Assembly: GCA_000436915.1 (NCBI GenBank)
Contig: HF993936.1
Span: 1 to 6,224, forward strand
From: Prevotella sp. CAG:1092
Lineage (GTDB): Bacteria > Bacteroidota > Bacteroidia > Bacteroidales > Bacteroidaceae
Reading direction: 5' to 3'
DNA length: 6,224 nucleotides
Shown here: in pieces, positions 1 to 6,157 of the stretch
Numbering within the stretch: position 1 is the stretch's first letter
Layout: every line of letters starts with the position of its first letter
Position numbers and translations under genes: made by a program
The notes under the pieces: model-generated
What the model was told of the DNA's origin: nothing
What the model saw: the letters and a program-made list of their open reading frames with translations, nothing else
Databases searched by the model: none

Positions 1-307
1 CTTATATTTCGTCGAACTCACGTTATTTACGACATAGTTATAACATCTTTGTAACACAATTGTAACATTTTCTTTAGTCGTCTCCTATCTTTAACGAAGA
101 TTCTACAAGAACTATCTACACGTGCGAACATAAAAAATATAAATATACATTAAGAAAACTATGCAAATACATCAAGATTCTTCTTTAATATCATTTTTTT
201 GCATTATCTTTGCATGTTGTTATAATACATAATCTCACATTGTAACATCTAAACATAAGAGAGAACAAAACATAAAGCGATAAACAACAAAAAAAACAAT
301 ATAAGTT
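1..307. other. AT-rich intergenic region upstream of glnS
   Basis: No reading frame here can be supported as a gene on either strand, and the end of any upstream gene lies outside the window. The stretch is strongly AT-rich. It holds a palindrome GTTATAAC at 37-44, three TAACA pentamers at exact 11-bp spacing (41, 52, 63), another TTGTAACATCT at 240-250, a probable -7 promoter box at 205-213, and an A-rich leader just before glnS. No intrinsic terminator for an upstream gene is evident. Confidence 0.7.
205..213 (+). promoter_or_regulatory. Probable glnS promoter, -7 box TATCTTTGC
   Basis: The sequence matches the Bacteroidota housekeeping sigma -7 consensus TAnnTTTG(C) exactly. Transcription would be expected to begin near 220, giving a leader of roughly 88 nt that is A-rich close to the start codon, as is common in this phylum where Shine-Dalgarno sites are weak. 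I see no convincing -33 TTTG at the usual 19-21 bp spacing; the TTTG at 198-201 is too close. The TTTGCAT of the box is also repeated 11 bp upstream (198-204 and 209-215). Confidence 0.6.
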
Positions 308-2026
308 ATGACAACTATTGAAGAAAACAGCGCTATTGATGAAAAGCGCAGCATCAGCTTTGTAGAACAGCTTGTGGAAGAAGACCTCGCTGCCGGAAAG
401 AACGGTGGCCGCATTCAGACCCGATTCCCGCCAGAGCCTAACGGATATTTGCACATCGGTCACGCAAAGGCTATTTGCATGGACTTTGGTGTGGCAGAGA
501 AATATAATGGCGTTTGCAACCTACGCTTCGACGATACAAACCCAAGCAAGGAGAACAACGAATATGTGGAGAATATCCTTCACGACATCACTTGGCTTGG
601 ATTCAAGTGGGGCAACATCTATTATGCTTCCGACTATTTTGAGAAGCTCTGGGACTTCGCTGTTTGGATGATCAAGAAGGGTTTGGCTTATGTCGACGAA
701 CAGTCGAGCGAAGTTATCGCACAGCAAAAGGGTACTCCTACCACTCCTGGTGTGCCTTCCCCTTACAGAGATCGTCCTGTTGAGGAGAGCCTTAAGCTAT
801 TCGAATTTATGAATACTGCCGAGGCGGTAGAAGGTAGCATGGTGCTTAGAGCTAAGCTCGATATGGCAAGCGACAATATGCACTTCCGCGATCCTATCAT
901 GTATCGTATCATCCACACTCCTCATCATCGCACAGGCACAAAGTGGAACGCTTATCCAATGTACGACTTCGCACATGGTCAGAGCGACTACTTCGAGGGT
1001 GTTACCCACTCTATCTGTACCTTGGAGTTTGTTCCTCACCGTCCGCTCTACGATAAGTTTATCGACTTCTTGAAAGAGAAGAATGGCGAAACAGAGAATA
1101 TCCACGACTTCCGTCCACGTCAGATAGAGTTCAACCGTTTGAACCTCACTTATACCGTGATGAGCAAGCGTAAACTCCACACTCTCGTCGACGAGCATCT
1201 CGTTAATGGATGGGACGACCCACGAATGCCTACTCTCTGTGGTATGCGTCGTAGAGGTTACTCGCCAGAAAGCATCCGCAAGTTTATCGACAGCATTGGC
1301 TACACCAAGTTTGACGCTCTCAACGATATGGCTCTGCTCGAGGCTGCCGTTCGCGACGACCTCAATAAGAAGGCTATCCGCGTGAGCGCTGTGCTCGACC
1401 CTGTGAAGCTTGTCATCACAAACTATCCAGAGGGTAAGACCGAAGAGATGGAGGCTATCAACAATCCTGAGAACGAGGCTGACGGCACACACACCATCAC
1501 CTTCTCTCGCAACTTGTGGATTGAGCGCGAAGACTTTATGGAGGATGCTCCAAAGAAATTCTTCCGCATGACTCCTGACAAGGAGGTTCGTCTGAAGAAT
1601 GCTTATATAATAATGTGTACTGGTTGCACCAAGGATGCAGATGGCAACATCATCGAGATTCAGGCAGAATACGATCCTAACAGCAAGAGCGGTATGGAAG
1701 GTGCTAACCGCAAGGTTAAGGGTACTCTTCATTGGGTTTCTGTCGACCATAGCGTGAAGGCTGAGGTTAGAGAATACGACCGCCTATTCATGGTTGAGAA
1801 TACAGGTGCCGACGAGCGCGACTTCCACGAACTCTTGAATCCAGAGTCGTTGCATGTAGACACCAACTGCTACGTTGAGAAGTTTGCTGCCGACATGAAG
1901 GCTGGTCAGTATCTGCAGTTCCAGCGCATTGGCTACTTCATGGCTGACCTCGACTCTACAGCTGAGAAACCTGTATTCAACAAGACCGTAGGCTTGAAGG
2001 ATACTTGGGCTAAGCAGAAGAAATAA
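308..2026 (+). CDS. glnS: Glutaminyl-tRNA synthetase (GlnRS), class I
   Basis: This cytoplasmic enzyme charges tRNA-Gln with glutamine using ATP. The 572-residue length is close to the roughly 550-residue bacterial GlnRS. The class I signature PPEPNGYLHIGHAKA has its HIGH motif at residues 49-52, and the KMSKS-equivalent is VMSKRKL at 284-290, the form typical of GlnRS. RFDDTNP follows the first motif, and the C-terminal anticodon-binding beta-barrel carries the GlnRS-like stretches KGTLHWVS, YDRLF, NPESL and AEKPVFNKTVGLKDTWAK. These favour GlnRS over the related GluRS. The ATG at 308 follows an A-rich leader and leaves a short N-terminal extension before the catalytic domain. It is the first gene of a likely three-gene operon, with the next start 21 bp after its stop and no terminator between. 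No defect is visible. Confidence 0.97.
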   Translation: MTTIEENSAIDEKRSISFVEQLVEEDLAAGKNGGRIQTRFPPEPNGYLHIGHAKAICMDFGVAEKYNGVCNLRFDDTNPSKENNEYVENILHDITWLGFKWGNIYYASDYFEKLWDFAVWMIKKGLAYVDEQSSEVIAQQKGTPTTPGVPSPYRDRPVEESLKLFEFMNTAEAVEGSMVLRAKLDMASDNMHFRDPIMYRIIHTPHHRTGTKWNAYPMYDFAHGQSDYFEGVTHSICTLEFVPHRPLYDKFIDFLKEKNGETENIHDFRPRQIEFNRLNLTYTVMSKRKLHTLVDEHLVNGWDDPRMPTLCGMRRRGYSPESIRKFIDSIGYTKFDALNDMALLEAAVRDDLNKKAIRVSAVLDPVKLVITNYPEGKTEEMEAINNPENEADGTHTITFSRNLWIEREDFMEDAPKKFFRMTPDKEVRLKNAYIIMCTGCTKDADGNIIEIQAEYDPNSKSGMEGANRKVKGTLHWVSVDHSVKAEVREYDRLFMVENTGADERDFHELLNPESLHVDTNCYVEKFAADMKAGQYLQFQRIGYFMADLDSTAEKPVFNKTVGLKDTWAKQKK

Positions 2027-2047
2027 TCTTTATTTCAAGTAGAAAAA

Positions 2048-3487
2048 GTGGCCTATCACAGACCACATCATCATTACATGAACAACAACTCAGAACTCTT
2101 AGACAATATCAGAAAATACGAAGACGCCAAGGCAAGAGGTGAAAGCCTCTACCTTGACGTCGATTCTCTTATTGATATTGCCGAACATTATTATTCTGAG
2201 AAACATCTCGCCAAGGCTCTCGAAGTTATCGACTATGCCATCGACTTGTTCCCGGGCTCTACCCTTCCCCTGTGTTTCAAAGCGCGACAAGCGCTCAACG
2301 AAAAAAACATAGAGAAGGCAGAAGCTTATGCTGCGCAAGTGGAAGACCGCACAGATATAGAATACCGATATCTGATGGTCGAGATTCTGCTGTGCAAAGG
2401 ACAACTGGAGCATGCCGACATGCTGATGGAGGAAATCTACGACAATGCTGCCGACAGCGAGAAAGATGAATGCGCTTTGGAAATAGCTAAGGTTTTCTTC
2501 GACTATGAGTACGACGAGAAATGCCAGAAATGGCTAAACAAATGCGCAGACAAAGACTCCGTGGGCTACATGGAGCTAAAGAGCAGATATGCAATCTCTA
2601 AGGGTAAATTTACGCAAGGAGAGAAATTTCTCGACAAACTTCTCGACCAAGATCCTTTTTCTGCAACATACTGGACTCAGATGGCTTCGGCTCAATTCCT
2701 TAGCAACAACATCGATAAGAGCCTTGAGAGTTGCGACTATGCGCTCGCCATCGACTCTAATAATGTTGATGCCATCATCCATAAGGCCAACTGCCTATGC
2801 TCGCTCGAAAACTATGACGAAGCAATAAAATATTATCTTCGCTATTCAGAGCTTGTGCCAGAGTCAGAGCTGGGAGACATGTTTCTTGGCATCTGCTGTT
2901 CCAATAGAGACAAATACCAAGAAGCCATTCCGCATCTGCAAAAAGCTATAGAAAAATGTTCGCCTTCATCAGACAATCTGCTGCCGATTTACAAGGAACT
3001 TGCTTACTGCTATTCTGCAACAAAGAATCTTCCAGAGGCTCTCAACGCTATCGACATGGCAAGCATGCAACCAGAGAGCGATGCAGCAGAAATAAGATGC
3101 ATGCGAAGCATTTGCTACATCATGAATGGCAAAGACCTCGAGGCTTTCGAAATGTTCAAGCAGGCTTTGGCTATTGCTGATAGCGACCAGCTATTGCAGA
3201 TTTGTATCGACTTCTCGGCAGCTTCTATCGACAGTCAGCATCCCGACCTCGCCTACTTCATCCTTCACAAACTCTACTACGAAGAAGGCAACGAGCTACT
3301 CAACGACGGATGGGGATATTATGCTTTAGCATGTCTGCAACTCAATAAGCCTGCAGAATACTATACAGCCCTAAGCAACGTGTGCCAACGCAATCCCGAA
3401 GAAGCTAAGCAGGTGCTCGGAAGTCTGTTTCCCGACGGCACACCTGTAGAAGATTACATCAATTATTCCAATAACTTTTTTAAATGA
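2048..3487 (+). CDS. Tetratricopeptide-repeat (TPR) protein, cytoplasmic
   Basis: This 479-residue protein of unknown specific role is built largely of helix-turn-helix TPR units, which normally act as protein-binding scaffolds. The clearest units are near residues 40-73 (ALEVIDYAIDLFPGS), 206-239, 240-273 (YDEAIKYYLRYSELVPES), 274-308 (YQEAIPHLQKAIEK), 312-345 (LPEALNAIDMASMQPES) and 346-380; the region between about 75 and 205 probably holds degenerate repeats. There is no signal peptide, lipobox or membrane segment, so it should be cytoplasmic. The start is uncertain: GTG at 2048 gives a His-rich MAYHRPHHHY leader, while ATG at 2078 would give 469 residues. It lies 21 bp after glnS, and its TGA stop overlaps the ATG of the DedA gene, suggesting translational coupling. 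Partner proteins cannot be inferred from the sequence. Confidence 0.88.
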   Translation: MAYHRPHHHYMNNNSELLDNIRKYEDAKARGESLYLDVDSLIDIAEHYYSEKHLAKALEVIDYAIDLFPGSTLPLCFKARQALNEKNIEKAEAYAAQVEDRTDIEYRYLMVEILLCKGQLEHADMLMEEIYDNAADSEKDECALEIAKVFFDYEYDEKCQKWLNKCADKDSVGYMELKSRYAISKGKFTQGEKFLDKLLDQDPFSATYWTQMASAQFLSNNIDKSLESCDYALAIDSNNVDAIIHKANCLCSLENYDEAIKYYLRYSELVPESELGDMFLGICCSNRDKYQEAIPHLQKAIEKCSPSSDNLLPIYKELAYCYSATKNLPEALNAIDMASMQPESDAAEIRCMRSICYIMNGKDLEAFEMFKQALAIADSDQLLQICIDFSAASIDSQHPDLAYFILHKLYYEEGNELLNDGWGYYALACLQLNKPAEYYTALSNVCQRNPEEAKQVLGSLFPDGTPVEDYINYSNNFFK

Positions 3488-4110
3488 ACATCATCACATC
3501 GCTATTGAGCAATCTCAACTATGGTACTATCTTCTTCTTGATGCTCCTCGAGAGCACGGTAATACCAGTACCATCAGAGCTCGTTGTGTCGCCAGCAGCT
3601 TATCATGCAGCGGCAGGCAACCTCGACATATTCCTCGTAATCCTCTTCGCCACCATTGGTGCCGACGTGGGTGCGTCAATCAACTATTTTGCAGGCTACT
3701 ATCTCGGTCGTCCTATCATCTATCGTTTTGCTAATAGCAAATGGGGCAAAATGTGCTTGCTAAACCAACAGAAAGTTGAAAAGAGCGAGAAATATTTCTA
3801 CGACCATGGCATGGTGGCAACACTCACAGGTCGTCTGCTCCCAGGCATCCGCCACCTCATCTCTATTCCAGCAGGTTTGGCAAAGATGAAATACTGGCAT
3901 TTCCTCCTCTACACCACAATCGGAGCAGGAGCATGGAACTGCATCCTCGCAACCCTTGGCTGGTATCTTCACACCATGGTGCCAGAAGAGCAACTACACG
4001 ATAAAATCTTGGAATATGGCGACTACATCAAGTTTGCCATCATCGGCATCGTAGGCCTCGTAATCCTTTGGTTTGCAGCCAAATGGATTATCAAGAAGAT
4101 TAAGAAATAG
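3484..4110 (+). CDS. DedA-family integral membrane protein (SNARE-associated/VTT domain)
   Basis: DedA proteins are inner-membrane proteins linked to envelope homeostasis, membrane potential and, in several members, flipping of lipid carriers such as undecaprenyl phosphate or phosphatidylethanolamine. The 208-residue length is normal. Seen here are the N-terminal re-entrant/TM motif LLESTVIPVPSE (residues 21-32, with E23 and E32), a second hydrophobic block near 47-75 containing GADVGASINYFAGYYLGR, the hallmark GRLLPGIRHLISIPAG at 116-131 with R117 and R123, and C-terminal membrane segments near 139-162 and 181-203 ending in a basic tail (KWIIKKIKK). The ATG overlaps the TPR stop (ATGA) with no Shine-Dalgarno site, suggesting coupled translation. 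It is the last gene of the glnS operon, followed by a strong terminator. The transported substrate cannot be decided from sequence. Confidence 0.93.
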   Translation: MNIITSLLSNLNYGTIFFLMLLESTVIPVPSELVVSPAAYHAAAGNLDIFLVILFATIGADVGASINYFAGYYLGRPIIYRFANSKWGKMCLLNQQKVEKSEKYFYDHGMVATLTGRLLPGIRHLISIPAGLAKMKYWHFLLYTTIGAGAWNCILATLGWYLHTMVPEEQLHDKILEYGDYIKFAIIGIVGLVILWFAAKWIIKKIKK

Positions 4111-4191
4111 TAGCGTCTGATTACTCTACAACAGAGATGGAACCTATCTATTACATAAAATAGCACTAAGAAAATATCCAAGAAAATAAAT

Positions 4192-4240
4192 GCAGATTGC
4201 AAAACCGACACAAAGGTTAATGCAATCTGCTTTTGTTTTT
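4192..4240 (+). terminator. Intrinsic terminator after the glnS-TPR-dedA operon
   Basis: A perfect 10-bp stem GCAGATTGCA (4192-4201) pairs with TGCAATCTGC (4221-4230), followed at once by TTTTGTTTTT (4231-4240). The loop contains a further AACC (4203-4206) / GGTT (4215-4218) pairing that extends the hairpin. It lies about 80 bp past the DedA stop and cleanly separates the upstream operon from the downstream pair. Confidence 0.9.
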
Positions 4241-4321
4241 AGAAGAGAATGATAGAGTCTTCTACTATATATAGACGTTATAACTTTGGGATGTTTTTTT
4301 AATCCTGTAACGTACATTGAG

Positions 4322-4334
4322 ACATATAATATGT
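4322..4334. promoter_or_regulatory. Operator-like inverted repeat ACATAT-A-ATATGT
   Basis: A perfect 6+6 inverted repeat with a one-base centre; its last base is the first base of the -7 box at 4334-4342. A bound protein here would block polymerase. TGTAAC also occurs twice, at 4306-4311 and 4332-4337. In such AT-rich DNA a chance palindrome is possible, and no regulator gene is in the window. Confidence 0.3.
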
Positions 4335-4342
4335 AACTTTGC
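4334..4342 (+). promoter_or_regulatory. Promoter -7 box TAACTTTGC for the downstream gene pair
   Basis: This is an exact match to the Bacteroidota -7 consensus TAnnTTTGC, placed 24 bp before the ATG at 4367, so the leader would be only about 18-20 nt. A second TAACTTTG lies at 4281-4288 and could be an alternative upstream start. The -33 element is weak: TTG at 4317-4319 is closer than the usual spacing. Confidence 0.6.
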
Positions 4343-4366
4343 ACTTGAATCAACAATACTACTATT

Positions 4367-4963
4367 ATGAAAGAAACTAAGAAATTTATGGAATCAAGAT
4401 TATTTCAAGCCTTAAAGGCATTTAAGGGAACAGAAGGTTGCGAAGCAAACCTATTTGAAGAGTTTAAGAAAATAGCTGAAGCAGCATTCTTCTCTGGACA
4501 TTTTCTTATTAATGGCGGTTGCAAGGATGCATATAAGCTCAAATTGACCTGCATCGAGTTCTATTACCACGAGGATGATGGTAATATTAAAGATGAGAAA
4601 AAATATCTGAAAGGAAAAGAGGAATTTGGCTATGCTTTAGGTGCTGTATGTCCGAATCCATCAGGCGTGGATGTTTTGTTTGATGATCCACAAAAGAAAT
4701 ATCATGCGTCTTTCTTGATTAGAGGCTACAAGGCTATAGAGCCTGGTAAAAAAGAATGGGAGAATAATGAAAAAAGAAAAGACTGGGCTCCTCATGACTT
4801 TTGGTATGATTTCTTTGGTGGAGCAAATATGCTTAACAATGGTAAGTTTAATATAGAATGGATTGATGAGCCTGATGAAACACCGGGCTATGCAGAACCT
4901 ATGAAGCGAATCAATATAGATGATAACAGATTATGGGGATTTAAACGAGTTGAAAAGCTATGA
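4367..4963 (+). CDS. Conserved-looking hypothetical protein, 198 aa
   Basis: I do not firmly recognise this protein. It is soluble, rich in charged and aromatic residues, and has no signal peptide or membrane segment. Blocks that look constrained are FFSGHFLINGG (42-51 region), TCIEFYYHEDDG (61-72, with E64), SGVDVLFDD (99-107), YHASFLIRGYKAIEPG (112-127) and a Trp/Phe-rich part near 140-155 (DFWYDFFGG). The order of an acidic IEFYY block followed by a LIRGYKAIEPG block faintly recalls the methylpurine-DNA glycosylase (AAG/MPG) fold, whose family has VETEAY then LLRALEP and a similar length; this is only a hypothesis. The start at 4367 sits just behind a promoter box; an in-frame ATG at 4388 is possible. 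Asp codons are 12 GAT to 2 GAC, unlike the upstream operon. Its TGA overlaps the next ATG (ATGA), so it is probably co-translated with the deiminase gene. Confidence 0.8.
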   Translation: MKETKKFMESRLFQALKAFKGTEGCEANLFEEFKKIAEAAFFSGHFLINGGCKDAYKLKLTCIEFYYHEDDGNIKDEKKYLKGKEEFGYALGAVCPNPSGVDVLFDDPQKKYHASFLIRGYKAIEPGKKEWENNEKRKDWAPHDFWYDFFGGANMLNNGKFNIEWIDEPDETPGYAEPMKRINIDDNRLWGFKRVEKL

Positions 4964-5466
4964 TAACAGAACAATATAAAGATAAAGTCTATTTTTCGCA
5001 GCTGCTACGTACAGATTATCCTAATATTTATAAGGATGTTTGTGAAATTCTGGATGCTAATAACGTAGCGCATGAAACGCTTCCTTTAACTAAGGATTAT
5101 TGGTGTCGTGATTATATGCCAATACAATATGCATGTGATCGTTTCTCTCAATTTGTATACAATCCCGACTATCTAAAAGGAAAGGAAAAATACATTACTG
5201 ATGTAGATAAAGTGATGAAGAAAATGGTTGGAAATAATTTTATCGTCAATCATTCTTCTTTGGTTATTGATGGTGGAAATATTGTTGTTGGCGAAATAGA
5301 ACAACCAAATACTTACACCACTAAATCCTTTATTGTAATGACAGACAAGGTGATGATAGAAAACGAAGGATTATCTAAAAAGGAGATAGAATCTAAAATT
5401 CGGGATTCTTTCATACCTACTACCAAATACTTACACCACGAACTCGTTTATTGTAATGACAGATAA
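4960..5466 (+). CDS. N-terminal fragment of the deiminase-family protein (168 aa)
   Basis: The start ATG overlaps the stop of the preceding gene. Residues 1-153 are family sequence, including WCRDYMP with the conserved Asp51 and the DGGN motif at 104-107. Residues 154-168 are frameshifted read-through into the second repeat copy, ending at a TAA at 5464-5466. The T at 5464, which makes that stop, is one of the bases by which copy 2 differs from copy 1. The fragment lacks the catalytic His and Cys and is not expected to be active alone. Confidence 0.7.
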   Translation: MITEQYKDKVYFSQLLRTDYPNIYKDVCEILDANNVAHETLPLTKDYWCRDYMPIQYACDRFSQFVYNPDYLKGKEKYITDVDKVMKKMVGNNFIVNHSSLVIDGGNIVVGEIEQPNTYTTKSFIVMTDKVMIENEGLSKKEIESKIRDSFIPTTKYLHHELVYCNDR

Positions 5467-5539
5467 GGTGATGAGAGAAAACGAAGGATTATATCAAAAG
5501 GAGATAGAATCTAAAATTCGGGATTCTTTCATACCTAAA
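5304..5539 (+). repeat. Two tandem copies of a 118-bp unit within the deiminase gene
   Basis: Copy 1 starts at 5304 and copy 2 at 5422, both with ACCAAATACTTACACCAC; the constant offset is 118 bp and the match runs to 5419/5537 (TTTCATACCTA). Over these 116 aligned bases there are seven mismatches (copy-1 positions 5322, 5325, 5328, 5346, 5357, 5375, 5377) and no gaps; the last 42 bases are identical. The copies encode the same segment, from PNTYTT to KIRDSFIP, in different frames, and the unit length of 3n+1 causes the frameshift. Confidence 0.97.
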
Positions 5540-6157
5540 GGATGTAATTCAACTAGTGATGATATAACTATAGTATGGCTACCATGGGATAAACAAGATG
5601 TTTGTGGGCATACGGATGGTATCTTAAGATTTGTTGGTACACTAAAAGATGGCAAACCTGTAGTATTAACCAATCTTTCAGTATATGATGATGGTATTGC
5701 TACTCAAACGCGTAATATCTTGATGGAACATTTTTATGTTATAGAGTTGAATCTTTCTGAATATAACGAATTAAGTTGGGCATATATCAACGCTCTTCAG
5801 ACGCGCGATGTTATTATTGTTCCAGGAATTGGCAACACAAAACTTGACAATGAAGCAATGAGTCTGTATAGTGCTTTATATCCAGATTATAAAGGAAGGA
5901 TTTATCAAGTTCAGATGAAAGAAATAATCAAGGAATGGGGCGGAGCTTTGAACTGTTGCACATGGACAATTAGTGAAGAGATGTCCAAATTGCATCACGA
6001 TATAGAGAATGATAAAAGATATAATTCTATAATAAAGAAGTATCAGAAAAACTCTAATAGTGTATGCCTTGATGAAATACAATTCCTTGGAGACTATTAT
6101 CCTAAAAAACTAAAGAATGATAGTAAGGAATTGGATCGTTTGTATTATGGTTTTTAG
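5456..6157 (+). CDS. C-terminal fragment of the deiminase-family protein (233 aa)
   Basis: This frame is open from 5390 but its first ATG is at 5456, inside the second repeat copy, with no ribosome-binding site visible. It carries CGHTDGILRF (His52, Asp54 in this frame), a VPGIGN segment, and GGALNCCTW (Cys167 the likely nucleophile). It lacks the N-terminal Asp and GGN motifs. Coding constraint looks intact to the stop at 6155-6157, so the break is probably recent or artefactual. Translation as a separate protein is doubtful. Confidence 0.65.
   Translation: MTDKVMRENEGLYQKEIESKIRDSFIPKGCNSTSDDITIVWLPWDKQDVCGHTDGILRFVGTLKDGKPVVLTNLSVYDDGIATQTRNILMEHFYVIELNLSEYNELSWAYINALQTRDVIIVPGIGNTKLDNEAMSLYSALYPDYKGRIYQVQMKEIIKEWGGALNCCTWTISEEMSKLHHDIENDKRYNSIIKKYQKNSNSVCLDEIQFLGDYYPKKLKNDSKELDRLYYGF

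Larger units (their letters stand above)
4960..6157 (+). pseudogene. Agmatine deiminase / Porphyromonas-type peptidylarginine deiminase family gene, disrupted by a tandem duplication
   Basis: The family (PAD_porph, guanidino-group-modifying superfamily) hydrolyses guanidino groups, for example agmatine to N-carbamoylputrescine plus ammonia, with a Cys nucleophile, a His and acidic residues. The gene encodes WCRDYMP (D51), DGGN (104-107), CGHTDGILRF, and GGALNCCTW with the probable nucleophile as the first of two adjacent Cys codons (5954-5956). A 118-bp tandem duplication shifts the frame, so no continuous product exists. Deleting one unit joins the frames into 359 residues, with His178, Asp180 and Cys293, matching the family's usual length. 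There is no signal peptide, unlike the secreted P. gingivalis enzyme, so a cytoplasmic agmatine-type enzyme is more likely. The residue before the Cys is Asn rather than the His of classical agmatine deiminases, so the substrate is uncertain. Whether the break is biological or an assembly error cannot be told here. Confidence 0.8.

Noticed and set aside
119..124. The CACGTG palindrome upstream of glnS
   Set aside because: It is a single six-base palindrome without flanking symmetry, expected by chance.
191..463. A 90-codon minus-strand frame over the glnS promoter and 5' end
   Set aside because: It overlaps the well-supported start of glnS and has a low-complexity Cys/Phe-rich translation with no promoter or ribosome-binding site.
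797..1750. A 317-codon open frame on the minus strand inside glnS
   Set aside because: It lies wholly antisense to a clearly identified, full-length glnS and its translation shows no recognisable domain; it is a by-product of the codon usage of the real gene.
4144..4356. A 70-codon minus-strand frame in the intergenic region before the 198-aa gene
   Set aside because: It runs through the terminator hairpin and the promoter of the downstream gene, and its translation has no recognisable features.
5304..5539. Programmed ribosomal frameshifting in the deiminase gene
   Set aside because: The frame change is fully explained by a 118-bp duplicated segment; there is no slippery site or stimulatory structure, and a ribosomal shift would still leave the segment translated twice.
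5304..5539. A CRISPR array or short repeat-spacer structure
   Set aside because: There are only two directly adjacent copies of a coding segment, with no spacers between them.
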